A DNA stretch of 41,917 nucleotides. Origin: Dehalococcoidia bacterium (GTDB lineage Bacteria > Chloroflexota > Dehalococcoidia > GIF9 > AB-539-J10). How positions within the stretch are numbered: the stretch's first letter is position 1; each line of letters opens with the position of its first letter. The notes under the pieces were generated by a model. The model did not search any database. It was not told the DNA's origin and saw nothing but the letters and a program-made list of their open reading frames with translations. The DNA lies in the NCBI GenBank assembly GCA_009619075.1, contig WJOY01000009.1:1-41917 (forward strand), written 5' to 3'. The translations under genes were made by a program, and so were the position numbers. Below are positions 19,413-29,321 of this stretch, piece by piece.

Positions 19413-19532
19413 ATTTTTATCCCCCCTATTTTAGTATTTTAACTCCGACCTTAAAAGTATATAACGAAAAAAAGAACATTTGGTTTAGACTTCACTGATA
19501 GCCCCCATTATCTCATTCCATCTGCCAGTCTC

Positions 19533-20249
19533 TCAAGCCTGGATCCAGAGCACCACACAATATATTCCCACCCCTATAAAGACAATGGAGACTATTATGC
19601 GGATGATTTTCTCAGCGCGGTTGACCGCGTTTAGCCAGGTGGAAACCCTGGCCACGCCAGCGGATATTAGCGTACCAAATACTAAAACGGGAAGCCCGGT
19701 GCCAATGGCAAACACCGCAGGTAGTGCCACACCACCGGTAGATTTAAGAGCTAAAGGTATCAATACTCCAAAGAACAGAACAGCACTATAAGGGCAAAAG
19801 GCCAGAGCAAATATAGCACCCATCAGGAACCCGCCTATCATGCCCCAATCAGCGACCTTTCCCCCTATCGAAGCTAGCTTCCCGCTTCCCAAACCAAAAG
19901 AAAGCCTGTCGATGTTTAGCATTAACAAACCTACCACAATCAAAAGCGGACCTAAGATTTGCTCGCCAAAATCCTGAAGAAATGAAGCAACTCCAGGGAT
20001 CTCAAGGCCAACCACGATGATCAGGATACCAAGTATGGAATAGGAAAACATGCGCCCCAGCGTGTAGAGTATTCCAGTCATAACGGCGTACCTGCGTTCT
20101 GTCACTTTGCGGCTAACATATGCTACGGCAGCAATGTTAGTAGCCATAGGGCAGGGACTGATAGCAGTTAGCAGCCCCAGAAGCAGCGCTGAAAGCACGG
20201 GGATATTAAGACTACTGGAGAGCTCCTGTATTATGCCACCCAATTCCAT
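19533..20249 (-). CDS. CcdA/DsbD-like membrane transporter, ArsG-like
   Basis: LLTAISPCPMATNIAAVAYVSRKV; FALAFCPYSAVLFF; overlaps ArsF-like gene. Confidence 0.82.
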   Translation of the reverse strand: MELGGIIQELSSSLNIPVLSALLLGLLTAISPCPMATNIAAVAYVSRKVTERRYAVMTGILYTLGRMFSYSILGILIIVVGLEIPGVASFLQDFGEQILGPLLIVVGLLMLNIDRLSFGLGSGKLASIGGKVADWGMIGGFLMGAIFALAFCPYSAVLFFGVLIPLALKSTGGVALPAVFAIGTGLPVLVFGTLISAGVARVSTWLNAVNRAEKIIRIIVSIVFIGVGIYCVVLWIQA

Positions 20250-20702
20250 TACTTTACTTCACCAAGGCTTATTTCGATCTTGCTCTTCACTTCTTCGACG
20301 AATTCTTCATCATTGCCCAGGAGCAGCCATATATCATCTGTCACATCATCAATGTGCTCGGTACCATCTCTTATCGTGTTGACAAACAGGGATGATGTAA
20401 AAGCGCCATATTTCTCAACAACGGCAGCGTTTTCCCCATCCTGTACATTGACTACCTCAAAAGTTAGCTTGCCGCTAGTCAACTCATCCGTAAAATAAGT
20501 CTTTATCGTATGGCGAATGCCCTCTTCCGCATAGATGCAGCCACCGCAGCGCTGTGTCCGATGAAAGTAGACAACTTCAACCCTGTCAGCCAAGACTGAA
20601 GGCGTGTCTGAAGTTGGAGGTGCAGTAGAGGATGCTGTACAACCTAACATTAGAGACAGAATTAAACATGCCAAGAGAAGGGGATATAGAGTCTTGATTA
20701 CC
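20249..20702 (-). CDS. ArsF-like thioredoxin-fold lipoprotein
   Basis: Lipobox LMLGC; VEVVYFHRTQRCGGCIYAEEGI redox Cys motif; likely start near 20702 (ORF track 20785). Confidence 0.78.
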
Positions 20703-20781
20703 ATACTAACTGTCCCTGTATTTATTCCTTTAAAATGGCCTTCACGATGAACTCTTTTGCCCGCAAGGGGAAATCTTATCT

Positions 20782-21324
20782 TCACTCTGCTACGTCCTCC
20801 GAAGCGACTGTCCCGAGCAGCCTGACCAGTGCCTCCTTGTCTTCAGCGAATTCAGGTTTACTTAAAGCAGAACAGTCCTTCAAGCGTTTTTGTCCCCTCA
20901 TCATAGCCACGGCGAAAGCAAAGCAGGTGGGGAGGCCGCATTCCCGACAGTTGGTCTTGGGCAAAAAGTCAACTATATCCTTCGCCTTTATCTCTCCCTT
21001 TCTCTCATAAAGGGGAGTGATACTTTCCCGCCTCTCCCAGGTATCATTTATCAACTCCCTGAGATAATCCAGAATCTTTATCGCATCTTCCTTATATAGC
21101 ACCTGTCCCACATCTATCCCCTGCGGCATAAGGCTTGTAAACCCTGTCTCCATTTTGAAATTAAGGCTTGGCACTCTAGGGGTATACACCGCATTCTTAA
21201 GGATAGCGTTAAGGTAAGGAAAAACCTCGCTGATATCATTGCTAAGCTCAGCTCTTACTGCAATCCATTCCGGATGACACAAACTGCGCCTGACCTTCGT
21301 TATCTTGTAGTTACGGAGAAGCAT
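20782..21324 (-). CDS. 4Fe-4S (CFeSP/Fes-type) domain protein
   Basis: NCRECGLPTCFAFAVAMMRGQKRLKDCSALS; likely start MLLRNYKI at 21324. Confidence 0.82.
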   Translation of the reverse strand: MLLRNYKITKVRRSLCHPEWIAVRAELSNDISEVFPYLNAILKNAVYTPRVPSLNFKMETGFTSLMPQGIDVGQVLYKEDAIKILDYLRELINDTWERRESITPLYERKGEIKAKDIVDFLPKTNCRECGLPTCFAFAVAMMRGQKRLKDCSALSKPEFAEDKEALVRLLGTVASEDVAE

Positions 21325-21334
21325 GGCACACCTA

Positions 21335-21604
21335 CTATTTTTTAACCCCAGCATATTGTCGTTTATACTCCTTGAGCAAGGTCTCTGAGTAATCATTATC
21401 CGCAGCAAATGCCACATAATTGTAAATCTTGACCCTTTGGAGCAATTCCTTTTTGATAGCCTCATCATCAGCTAGCTTCAGGTCGGCAACCTCCTTAAGA
21501 ATGCTTTCCAAATTCAAGATGCCCACCTGGAAACCATCAGGCAAGGTCAGCTTCTTTACCATCCTTGCAGCCGCTGCGGGGCAGCACGGTTTCTCCCCTT
21601 GCAT
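21335..21604 (-). CDS. Conserved small protein in the arsenic-type operon
   Basis: Collinear, tight spacing; CCPAAAARMVKKLTLPDG. Confidence 0.7.
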   Translation of the reverse strand: MQGEKPCCPAAAARMVKKLTLPDGFQVGILNLESILKEVADLKLADDEAIKKELLQRVKIYNYVAFAADNDYSETLLKEYKRQYAGVKK

Positions 21605-21612
21605 TTTCCCTC

Positions 21613-21882
21613 CTATCTACGTAATCTCTCCTCAATCCACTTCTTGATTTCCTTGACCTCAGGAATTCTGCCTTCTGCCATTTTTACTCCATCCACAATA
21701 ATGGCAGGAGTAAAGAAAACTCCTCGAGTCGATATCTGCCTAAAGCCCCTTACCTCTGTCACCATCACCTCCTCACTTTCTTTGAACTTTCCCTCCTTCT
21801 CTAATTCCTCCAGTGCCTTGTTCACATTCTTTTCAGCAGCAATACACCTAACACAGCCCGGTCCACAAATCTCGATCTTCAT
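21613..21882 (-). CDS. Small redox-active disulfide (TM0996/MTH895-type) thioredoxin-like protein
   Basis: MKIEICGPGCVRCIAAEKNV…GVFFTPAIIVDG. Confidence 0.9.
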   Translation of the reverse strand: MKIEICGPGCVRCIAAEKNVNKALEELEKEGKFKESEEVMVTEVRGFRQISTRGVFFTPAIIVDGVKMAEGRIPEVKEIKKWIEERLRR

Positions 21883-21909
21883 AGTGCACCTCCTTAATTC
21901 TATCTTCTC

Positions 21910-22953
21910 TCAAGATAAGATAAACCCGGCTACCCAGCCAACGAGGGTTCCCAGAATAATGATGGTCGGGATATAAACCAGAGCCTTCTTAAATCCAAAT
22001 ACCCTCCCTATAGCCAGCCAATTAGGTAAACTGATGCCTGGGCCAGTAAGCAACAGAGCTAAAGCAGGACCCTTGCCCATTCCCAGACTCATTAGAGTAT
22101 CCACAAACGGAGCCTCAGTCATAGTGGCAAAGTAAGTTACTGCCCCAATCATAGTAGCCAAAAAAGACTGCCTTAGCCCGGCTCCTCCCAGCCAGATCTC
22201 TATCCATTCCTGTGGCAGAACAGCACCGATAATTCCGACTGTAAACACGCCAATCAGAAGGAAAGGGGATATTGTGCGCACAAACCACCACGACTCTTTT
22301 AACCATCCCTTTATCTCGTCCCAGCTTTTAACTCGCCAGGCATAAAAAGCCGCTACTGCTGTCACCCCGGCCCATACATAAACCTTACTTAGGTAAGAAC
22401 CCCCTCTCACGGCATAATTGGGAGCCAGAAGGGTGACAACTAACAGTAAGAGCAGTATGACATCCTTTCTAGTCATCACCTTTCCACCAGAAGTCTGGAT
22501 AGTTAGCGCCCTCTCTTGTTCTTCCTTGCGAAAGGCAAGGTACATCACTGTGCCAACGATAAAAGACACTGATAGGGCGGCTACCACCCTGGCTATGACC
22601 ATCTGAGACCCGAGAATCGAACCGGTATAGACCAGGGCTAATATATTAGCCGCTGGAGCAACCCAGAGAAGGATGAAGGCGGGGCCAATTCCTGCCCCGC
22701 CGTGATAAATGCCACTAGCAACAGGGATAACAGTGCACGAGCAGACTGACACGAGGAAACTTCCGCCGCCAGCAATGACAAAGGATTTAATCTTGCTGGC
22801 AGCGCTGCCCAGATAGCCAATAATTGTCTCTCGGGAGACAAAGGATACTATTGCCCCAGCTAAAAGGAATGCCGGAACAAGGCAAGTGAGCACATGCAAG
22901 GCAACATATCCTTTCAGGGCATTTAGCCCGGCCTGTAAAAGTTGTTCAGCCAT
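21910..22953 (-). CDS. ArsP/SO_0444-type permease
   Basis: VSVCSCTVIPVASGIYHGGAGIGPAFILLWVAPAANILAL. Confidence 0.88.
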   Translation of the reverse strand: MAEQLLQAGLNALKGYVALHVLTCLVPAFLLAGAIVSFVSRETIIGYLGSAASKIKSFVIAGGGSFLVSVCSCTVIPVASGIYHGGAGIGPAFILLWVAPAANILALVYTGSILGSQMVIARVVAALSVSFIVGTVMYLAFRKEEQERALTIQTSGGKVMTRKDVILLLLLVVTLLAPNYAVRGGSYLSKVYVWAGVTAVAAFYAWRVKSWDEIKGWLKESWWFVRTISPFLLIGVFTVGIIGAVLPQEWIEIWLGGAGLRQSFLATMIGAVTYFATMTEAPFVDTLMSLGMGKGPALALLLTGPGISLPNWLAIGRVFGFKKALVYIPTIIILGTLVGWVAGFILS

Positions 22954-23011
22954 TCAATTCCTTCAAAGTAGAAGCATTTATGCACATAGCCAAATATGAT
23001 TGTCAAAAAAT

Positions 23012-23362
23012 TTATTTGCGTATTGCTCTCGGCCCAACTCGCATAGCGCGACTTAGCCTCTCTCTATCCCACAATATAATCTCCTCATTAACCAGAGAGC
23101 CACGGAGTACTTCAATTAGAGCGGCAACATAGCTATTCATCGCCTGCTCATCAATAGCATAAACCATCCATAACCCCTCTCTCCTAGATTTAACAAAGCC
23201 AGCACCTTCGAGTATGCCAAGATTGCGTGAGGCGCGGGACTGAGAGATGTCCAGTGCTTGCATTATCTCGCAAACACAGCATTCTCTTTCCAGGAGGACT
23301 TTCAAAATCCTAATCCTGGTCTCATCAGATAGAGCCCTAAAAACTTTGACTAGCTCACGCAT
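23012..23362 (-). CDS. ArsR-family regulator
   Basis: VFRALSDETRIRILKVLLERECCVCEIMQALDISQSRASRNL; ECCVCE metal-site motif. Confidence 0.92.
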   Translation of the reverse strand: MRELVKVFRALSDETRIRILKVLLERECCVCEIMQALDISQSRASRNLGILEGAGFVKSRREGLWMVYAIDEQAMNSYVAALIEVLRGSLVNEEIILWDRERLSRAMRVGPRAIRK

Positions 23363-23380
23363 GCCTTGAGTTCCCCAAGA

Positions 23381-23404
23381 CTATATGCACATTTTCGCAT
23401 ATAG
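23381..23404. promoter_or_regulatory. Perfect inverted repeat CTATATGC-N8-GCATATAG, candidate ArsR operator
   Basis: Immediately upstream of the ArsR start on the minus strand. Confidence 0.65.
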
Positions 23405-23551
23405 TGTATAATATCGGGGCGGGGTTTTTGTGTCAATAGTCTATACTGGCTTATATAATTAGGGGGCACATTGGATTCTTATAGTTCCCAGTGTGGTTGC
23501 CACCTTAGAGTTGTTAAAGCTAGAATATAGACTTAAAACAGTACATCCACA

Positions 23552-24751
23552 ATGAATAATAAGCTGACTAATTTTTGTAGAAAAATTTATCACGACCCTT
23601 TCAAGAGATACTTAGTCATATCTTTAATAATCTTGGGTACAGTCCTTCTATTTACCGGTCAGGAATCGGCAATGTCGATTCCCGGCGAAGGTCTTGAAGT
23701 CCATTTCTTTTACGTTTCGGGCTGTTCACCTTGTGAGGAACAAAAGCCATTTAATGAAGAGTTAGCCAACACATACTCAATTGCTTTCATTTATCACGAT
23801 GCTGGGGAACCTGAAGGGTCTGCTCTATTAACACAAATGCTTGCCGATGTAGGAATAAAAGGAAAGCAACTACAATTTCCGGCAACAATTTTCGGTGGTC
23901 AAGCTTTCCTTGGTTGGAAATCAGCAGAAACGACGGGCAAAGAGATTGAAAAAACTTTGCAAGAATGTCTGGCAGGAATTTGCCCGGAAACAGGGAGAGG
24001 GGAACCCGAAGATGAAGCAACATTGCCCATTGTAGGGAAAATAAAACTTTCCGACTATTCGCTTCCCGGTTTAGCCATAATTCTGGGGCTTGTTGATGGC
24101 TTCAATCCCTGTGCTATGTGGGTGCTTGCTTACCTTATATCCTTAATTATGACCTTAAAAGACAAGAGAAGGATATGGCTACTCGTTGGCTCCTTTGTTT
24201 TTGCCTCGGGGGTATTGTATTTCCTCTTCATGACAGCTTGGCTTAACGCTTTCCTCCTCATTGGCTACTACAAGCCAGTGACAATAGTGATCGGATTAGC
24301 AGCTTTGGGTGCAGGGACATTAAACATAAGGGAATTCATAAGAACAAAGGGGGCCATTGTCTGTGAAGTAGGAGATGAAGAATCTAGGAAGAAAACGATG
24401 AGGAGGATGGAGAAGGTTGTCTTTTCCCCCTTGACCTTAGCCACGGTAGCCGGAATCATAGCTCTCGCTTTTGCGGTAAATCTTATTGAATTCGTCTGTT
24501 CCGCGGCGATTCCGGCGACTTTTACCCGCGTCCTATCCTTGAGCCATCTCTCAACCTTTCAATATTATGCCTACATTCTACTATATGACCTCTTTTTTAT
24601 GCTTGATGATCTTATTATTTTTGGCTCGGCTGCTCTTGCTATGACTTCAACCTTGGGAGACCGATATGCCAAGTATTGCAGACCATTCGGGGGAACGATA
24701 CTGTTCATTCTGGGTGTATTACTCCTTTTCGCCCCCCATTTGTTACCTTAA
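23552..24751 (+). CDS. Thioredoxin-like domain fused to CcdA-like membrane domain
   Basis: VHFFYVSGCSPCEEQKPF; then DGFNPCAMWVLAYLISLI and multiple TM segments. Confidence 0.8.
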   Translation: MNNKLTNFCRKIYHDPFKRYLVISLIILGTVLLFTGQESAMSIPGEGLEVHFFYVSGCSPCEEQKPFNEELANTYSIAFIYHDAGEPEGSALLTQMLADVGIKGKQLQFPATIFGGQAFLGWKSAETTGKEIEKTLQECLAGICPETGRGEPEDEATLPIVGKIKLSDYSLPGLAIILGLVDGFNPCAMWVLAYLISLIMTLKDKRRIWLLVGSFVFASGVLYFLFMTAWLNAFLLIGYYKPVTIVIGLAALGAGTLNIREFIRTKGAIVCEVGDEESRKKTMRRMEKVVFSPLTLATVAGIIALAFAVNLIEFVCSAAIPATFTRVLSLSHLSTFQYYAYILLYDLFFMLDDLIIFGSAALAMTSTLGDRYAKYCRPFGGTILFILGVLLLFAPHLLP

Positions 24752-24793
24752 TTGAAAACGCTGGCAAATATCGAGTATAATATTTGTGTTTGT

Positions 24794-24868
24794 GGTGAGC
24801 GTAGCCTAGTGGTTTAAGGCGCCAGGTTGTGGCCCTGGAGATCGTGGGTTCAAATCCCACCGTTCACC
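24794..24868 (+). tRNA. tRNA-His(GTG)
   Basis: Anticodon arm CCAGG-TTGTGGC-CCTGG; T-arm GTGGGTTCAAATCCCAC; GTGAGCG/CGTTCAC acceptor with G-1:C73. Confidence 0.92.
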
Positions 24869-24871
24869 CTT

Positions 24872-24911
24872 GCGCCTATAGCTCAGCGGACAAGAGCACC
24901 GGTCTTCGGAA
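24872..24911 (+). pseudogene. Truncated tRNA-Arg(TCG) 5' half (attL)
   Basis: GCGCCTATAGCTCAGCGGACAAGAGCACCGGTCTTCGGAA identical to 38476-38515, then diverges. Confidence 0.93.
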
Positions 24912-25330
24912 GATGAGCCAGGCATGATGTCTCATATAGTCTGAGATGGTTACGCTGTCCGCTCCGACCCCCCAGCCTACGATGGGACACAGCTAACCAC
25001 AAAGGCTACCACCGACGGGAAGCGGCACGGGGAGCGTCAAAACGGGGAGGTTCACGATGGCATGGGTAGAGCAGCGGTTTCGTAATTCTAGGTTAAGGGT
25101 ATCAAGAGATGGTTTTAGCTTCAAAACAGTGCTATTCCATTTTTGGTTTCAAAGCTAAAATACCATTGGGTAACAACCCGTTGTTGGCAAATTAACGCCA
25201 AATTTCTAGCTTCAGTTTGAGCGTGAAATACTGCTAAGACTGCTAAGAATAATTGAAACTCCCTTTTTCTAGCCTCCCATAAAATGATTGTCCACGCTCA
25301 AGTCAGCCTTGCTTTAATTTGCATTTAAAA

Positions 25331-25496
25331 TCAGGTTCAGAAATACCTTAAAACGCTTTTTTTACTTTGTGCACGTAAACCGCTTAATTTTAGCCTCGTT
25401 GAATTAGATTTTTGAGTGTAAAAAATGATGGTATTTTTTGAAGCTAATATGGCAGGAATATGCAAAAAACAGTATTTTAATTTGAACCTATAATTG
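25331..25496 (+). repeat. ~165-bp noncoding repeat, copy A
   Basis: 'ccgcttaattttagcctcgttgaattagatttttgagtgtaaaaaatgatg…tttgaagctaatatggcaggaatatg' matches 26386-26560. Confidence 0.9.
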
Positions 25497-25541
25497 CCAG
25501 TTAGAAGCTTGTATCCTCAGATTGTTGTGAAGTAAAATGAG

Positions 25542-26285
25542 ATGATGAATTGGATTGGTATATTAGTAGGTATTATTGGTGTTGCTATAGCGATATACTT
25601 TGGTATAGCTTCAAGGAGAAGACGTGAACTAGTATATTCAGTCAATTCAGTTCGCACAAGAGTGGTTATTTCGGGGCAAACAAAGGACCTTGATGTATTC
25701 TATGATGGCAGTTCATTGGGAGATGTAGATATTACGGCTGTTCAGCTAGCATTTTGGAACGCAGGGAATGAAAGCATCCGAAAACCTAATATTCTTGAGG
25801 AAGTTGTTGTAAAAACTGAACCACCGGTGCGTATACTGGAAGCATCTATAAGAGCTCAATCGCGAAATATTGTAGGATTAAGTCTGCTAGATTCGCCCAA
25901 CTCAAGAAAGATTGGACAAGTGCCCATATCTTGGGATATTTTGGAAAGAAATGATGGCGCTTCTATTCAGTTACTATATCTTGGAGAACCGGAGGTCGAT
26001 GTTTCGGTACAAGGTGTTATTGAAGGGCAACGGGAGATTAAACGTCTAAGTGTAAGTACAGATTTTAAATCACCACAAGACCAAAAGAAATCGTTTAGAA
26101 AGAGTGTTTTGATAGCAACTGTTTGCTTCATAATACTTCTAATTTCAATGGCATTGTTGTTTTTCAGAAAGTTGGATCCTGATTATATAGCTATAGTTTT
26201 TTCTGGTTCAGTTATGATATTCTTAATTTCGACTTTGAATGCAATATCTAAAAAGCGTGAAAAGTATCCTCCATTTGGCTTTTAA
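25542..26285 (+). CDS. Unknown membrane protein (N-terminal TM, C-terminal TM pair)
   Basis: Long ORF between the two repeat copies; hydrophobic N-terminus and two C-terminal hydrophobic segments. Confidence 0.75.
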   Translation: MMNWIGILVGIIGVAIAIYFGIASRRRRELVYSVNSVRTRVVISGQTKDLDVFYDGSSLGDVDITAVQLAFWNAGNESIRKPNILEEVVVKTEPPVRILEASIRAQSRNIVGLSLLDSPNSRKIGQVPISWDILERNDGASIQLLYLGEPEVDVSVQGVIEGQREIKRLSVSTDFKSPQDQKKSFRKSVLIATVCFIILLISMALLFFRKLDPDYIAIVFSGSVMIFLISTLNAISKKREKYPPFGF

Positions 26286-26385
26286 ACCCTCTACCTCACG
26301 TTTTTAAAAGGTGATTTTAAGCACACCCTCCACCACATTAGCTTGAAGTAGCCTAATTTAGCCTCGTTTTGTTTTCCATTGGAAA

Positions 26386-26560
26386 TCAGCCTCAAAAATG
26401 CCTAAAAACACCTTTTTTACTTTATGAGCGTAGACCGCTTAATTTTAGCCTCGTTTAATTAGATTTTTGAGTGTAAAAAATGATGCAATTAATGTAATTA
26501 TTTGAAGCTAATATGGCAGAAATATGGGAAAAACGGTATTTCCATTTAGGAACTTATTGT
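26386..26560 (+). repeat. ~165-bp noncoding repeat, copy B
   Basis: See 25331-25496. Confidence 0.9.
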
Positions 26561-26598
26561 AGAAATGTGGTTAAATTCGCAATAAGAGGAGGTTAAAA

Positions 26599-27222
26599 AT
26601 GGGAAGTAAAGCAATAATAATAGCAGATTTGGCAGCTGGTTTATTGATTGGTATGCAGTTTTTATTAACACAAGAAAAGTATAAAAGTTGGGATGAGAAG
26701 CTATTAAAGAAACTACAGGTAAACATATTTGATAGTGATTCATTCAGAATAAAGACAATGCTAATACCTGGATCTTTAACAGCGGTTATTATGTTGGGGA
26801 TAATTATACAGGGAACGATTGTAGATCTTACCGAAGGTGCTCTTAACGTAGGACATATTTTATTGTCTGCCATCAGTTTGACAGGAGGAATGATAATAGC
26901 GATTGGCATTATATTTCTTGTAGTATGGATAAAAAATAGAGTAAGACGCTTCCGGAAATTTAATCCTATGGTGATGGTGTATTTAGTAGGGATGGTATTA
27001 GGAATAGCCTTTTTGTCTGTCTTAATGGTGGTCGTTGGAAGGGTATCTACTCATATTATAGCCCTTATTGTAGCATTTACAGTTGGCGTAATGCTTATGG
27101 GGGTATGGGCTGGGGGAATGAGGTATATCCAGCAGTATTTAACTTTTACGAATGGGCTGTTGATACGTTTGGGAATACTGATTTTCGTAAGTAGTAAGTT
27201 TTTACAATTGATTTATATGTAA
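26599..27222 (+). CDS. Unknown multi-pass membrane protein
   Basis: Good RBS (agaggaggtt); several hydrophobic helices. Confidence 0.75.
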   Translation: MGSKAIIIADLAAGLLIGMQFLLTQEKYKSWDEKLLKKLQVNIFDSDSFRIKTMLIPGSLTAVIMLGIIIQGTIVDLTEGALNVGHILLSAISLTGGMIIAIGIIFLVVWIKNRVRRFRKFNPMVMVYLVGMVLGIAFLSVLMVVVGRVSTHIIALIVAFTVGVMLMGVWAGGMRYIQQYLTFTNGLLIRLGILIFVSSKFLQLIYM

Positions 27223-27277
27223 AATAATTTTATTATAGAATATAAGATATTTCTTCCCTTGAAGAAGGACGGTCAAA

Positions 27278-28015
27278 ATGATTGACATTAGAATAAAATA
27301 TCAAGCATCCATTTTCGTGGACGCTAATGACATTACTCCTTCTCCAGATATAATAAGCCCGCTTATCGACATTTTTCGAGATAAAACCTTCATCCCCAAT
27401 ACGTTTCAAGAGATAGGTCCTGCATCTCCAGTCCCAAAGGTAAGGCTTAGGCTATCCACAACGAATAACGAATGGAATATTGCTTTCGCTACACATAGGA
27501 TTAATATCGATAAAAATCCAATTGAACCGAGAGGAAGCAACCTAGGCGAATTATCTGATTTCTGTTCAGAGGCTATGGATTTCTTCGGAAGAATACTAAA
27601 TAAGTTCAATAAAAGAGCAAACCGCCTTACTCTAAATACTAACGGACTATTTGAAGAAATGACCGAAACCCAGCTTTCTACTATATACACAAAGTTGTTC
27701 AAAACAACTAAGTTCTACAGCGAAAACCCTCCGTTTGAATGGGATTGGAGGTCTGTTTCAGAAATACCTATCAAAATCTTAGAACTGACGGATAGCCTTT
27801 ACGTTATAACCATATTAAAACGTGTAAGGGGCGAAATTGGTGGCCAAAGTGGTGTATCCAAGTTGGATCGCATCCAATGTTCCCCAGATATCAACACCTC
27901 TAGTCAAAATACTAATTATCGATTTGGACTACCCCACATCAAAAACTATTTTCCGCAGGCTCTTGAAATTCATAACATGCTAATTGAACAGATGGAGGAA
28001 TATATTAATGCCTAG
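27278..28015 (+). CDS. Unknown protein, first gene of three-gene operon
   Basis: 245-aa ORF; overlaps next gene start at 28008. Confidence 0.78.
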   Translation: MIDIRIKYQASIFVDANDITPSPDIISPLIDIFRDKTFIPNTFQEIGPASPVPKVRLRLSTTNNEWNIAFATHRINIDKNPIEPRGSNLGELSDFCSEAMDFFGRILNKFNKRANRLTLNTNGLFEEMTETQLSTIYTKLFKTTKFYSENPPFEWDWRSVSEIPIKILELTDSLYVITILKRVRGEIGGQSGVSKLDRIQCSPDINTSSQNTNYRFGLPHIKNYFPQALEIHNMLIEQMEEYINA

Positions 28016-28640
28016 TTTCATTTTAGAAATAGACAGTGGCACAAGTCATGATTTAGCTGAGCAAAGATTATTAAACCTCCTGATTGAGACTGATTATCCT
28101 GATTCAGCTCAATCTACACTGCCCTTACTTCTGAATATTCTTCAGAGTAAAGCAGCTCATATATCAGTAGTTGACGAGAATTATATTAATCAAAGTCGCT
28201 TACTGAAACTAAAAAGACAGTTTACTCCTAAAATACTCAATTTGATATTGGAGTCAGTCTTTGAATACGGCATCGATTCACAAGCAGATGTATTCATTCG
28301 TAGTCAGATGAAGGAAAACTCTCTGGTAACCAAAAATTGGCTCAATGAAATTTTTGTCGAACATTTTTCAAACCCTGTTATTCTTATTGGCATCCTTCGT
28401 ATTATATCTCGACTTTTCTATTACGCGGTTTACCCAGAAGGTCAGCTTATGGCAACTACAGCTCTTTCACACTCTAACGTTGAAGTTCAAGAATGCGGAG
28501 TCCGTGCTTTCGAAAGTTGGGGAACCTTAGATAGTCTTCGTATCCTTAATAACATTAAAGTAGTTACGCCTTGGCTTCAAGATTATGTTAACGAGGTAGT
28601 TAAAGACTTAAGTAGAGGGCATAATGTCCCTGTTGGTTAG
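28008..28640 (+). CDS. Unknown, possibly helical-repeat (HEAT-like) protein, second gene of operon
   Basis: ATG 28008 overlaps upstream stop; helical text ending SHSNVEVQECGVRAFESWGTLDSLRIL resembles a HEAT unit. Confidence 0.72.
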   Translation: MPSFILEIDSGTSHDLAEQRLLNLLIETDYPDSAQSTLPLLLNILQSKAAHISVVDENYINQSRLLKLKRQFTPKILNLILESVFEYGIDSQADVFIRSQMKENSLVTKNWLNEIFVEHFSNPVILIGILRIISRLFYYAVYPEGQLMATTALSHSNVEVQECGVRAFESWGTLDSLRILNNIKVVTPWLQDYVNEVVKDLSRGHNVPVG

Positions 28641-29145
28641 AAAAATCGACAAAAGCAAGTGGCTACAGAACAACATTATTGCTGATGAAGATGTTTCCGC
28701 AGATGCTATCACTATTTGCCTAAGAACGTCTGAAAATACACTCAGCGTCTGGAAGGTCTCGACTGAAAACGATATTGAAGAAGCTATTCTTGCCATGGTA
28801 TCTGGTGGTGACCACCTTGAGTCTATAGATATAATAACAATTGATTGTCAACACATAGCATCTGATAGGATAAATTGTGTCCAAAGTTTAGAACAATCGC
28901 TTACTCGTGTTCGAGACCTTAAAAACGCACATTACGATATAATTGACTTATCTTACCGTAAGCTGGGAGTTATTTCACAGTATATTGTTGACTGTTTTAA
29001 AAAGGGGCAAATAACCAACCGCTGTGAAGAAGGTAAAGTCGTCAGATACACTGAAGGCTATCTCAAGGGAATTATTCAAAAAGCCATAAACAAAGGGCGA
29101 TTGAAGAAAGAAGATCTTCCTGATTCTATCCAAAATAAACTTTAA
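28624..29145 (+). CDS. Unknown protein, third gene of operon
   Basis: Overlaps 28640 stop; 173 aa, no recognisable family. Confidence 0.75.
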   Translation: MSLLVRKIDKSKWLQNNIIADEDVSADAITICLRTSENTLSVWKVSTENDIEEAILAMVSGGDHLESIDIITIDCQHIASDRINCVQSLEQSLTRVRDLKNAHYDIIDLSYRKLGVISQYIVDCFKKGQITNRCEEGKVVRYTEGYLKGIIQKAINKGRLKKEDLPDSIQNKL

Positions 29146-29321
29146 TAATTTCTCTCCTATTCTCTACCATTGCCATTATTCTAAAAACACCTTATGGCTT
29201 TCCCGACGTCCTGTTAGTAGGGTAGGACGTTGCTTTGGCAGTCGGTGAAGATACTGGCAGGACGTTAAGGAAGTTAATCAAGTAGCCGCCAGTTCCCAGG
29301 TATATATATAACCAAAGAGAG

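Noticed and set aside
24911-25100. Split or intron-containing tRNA-Arg continuing from the half-tRNA
   Set aside because: No matching 3' half follows; the complete tRNA at 38476 explains the half copy as an attachment-site duplicate.
25331-26560. Integron attC-type cassette sites
   Set aside because: The repeats lack an evident attC core and R/L box layout by eye, and no integron integrase is seen; kept only as an unexplained repeat.
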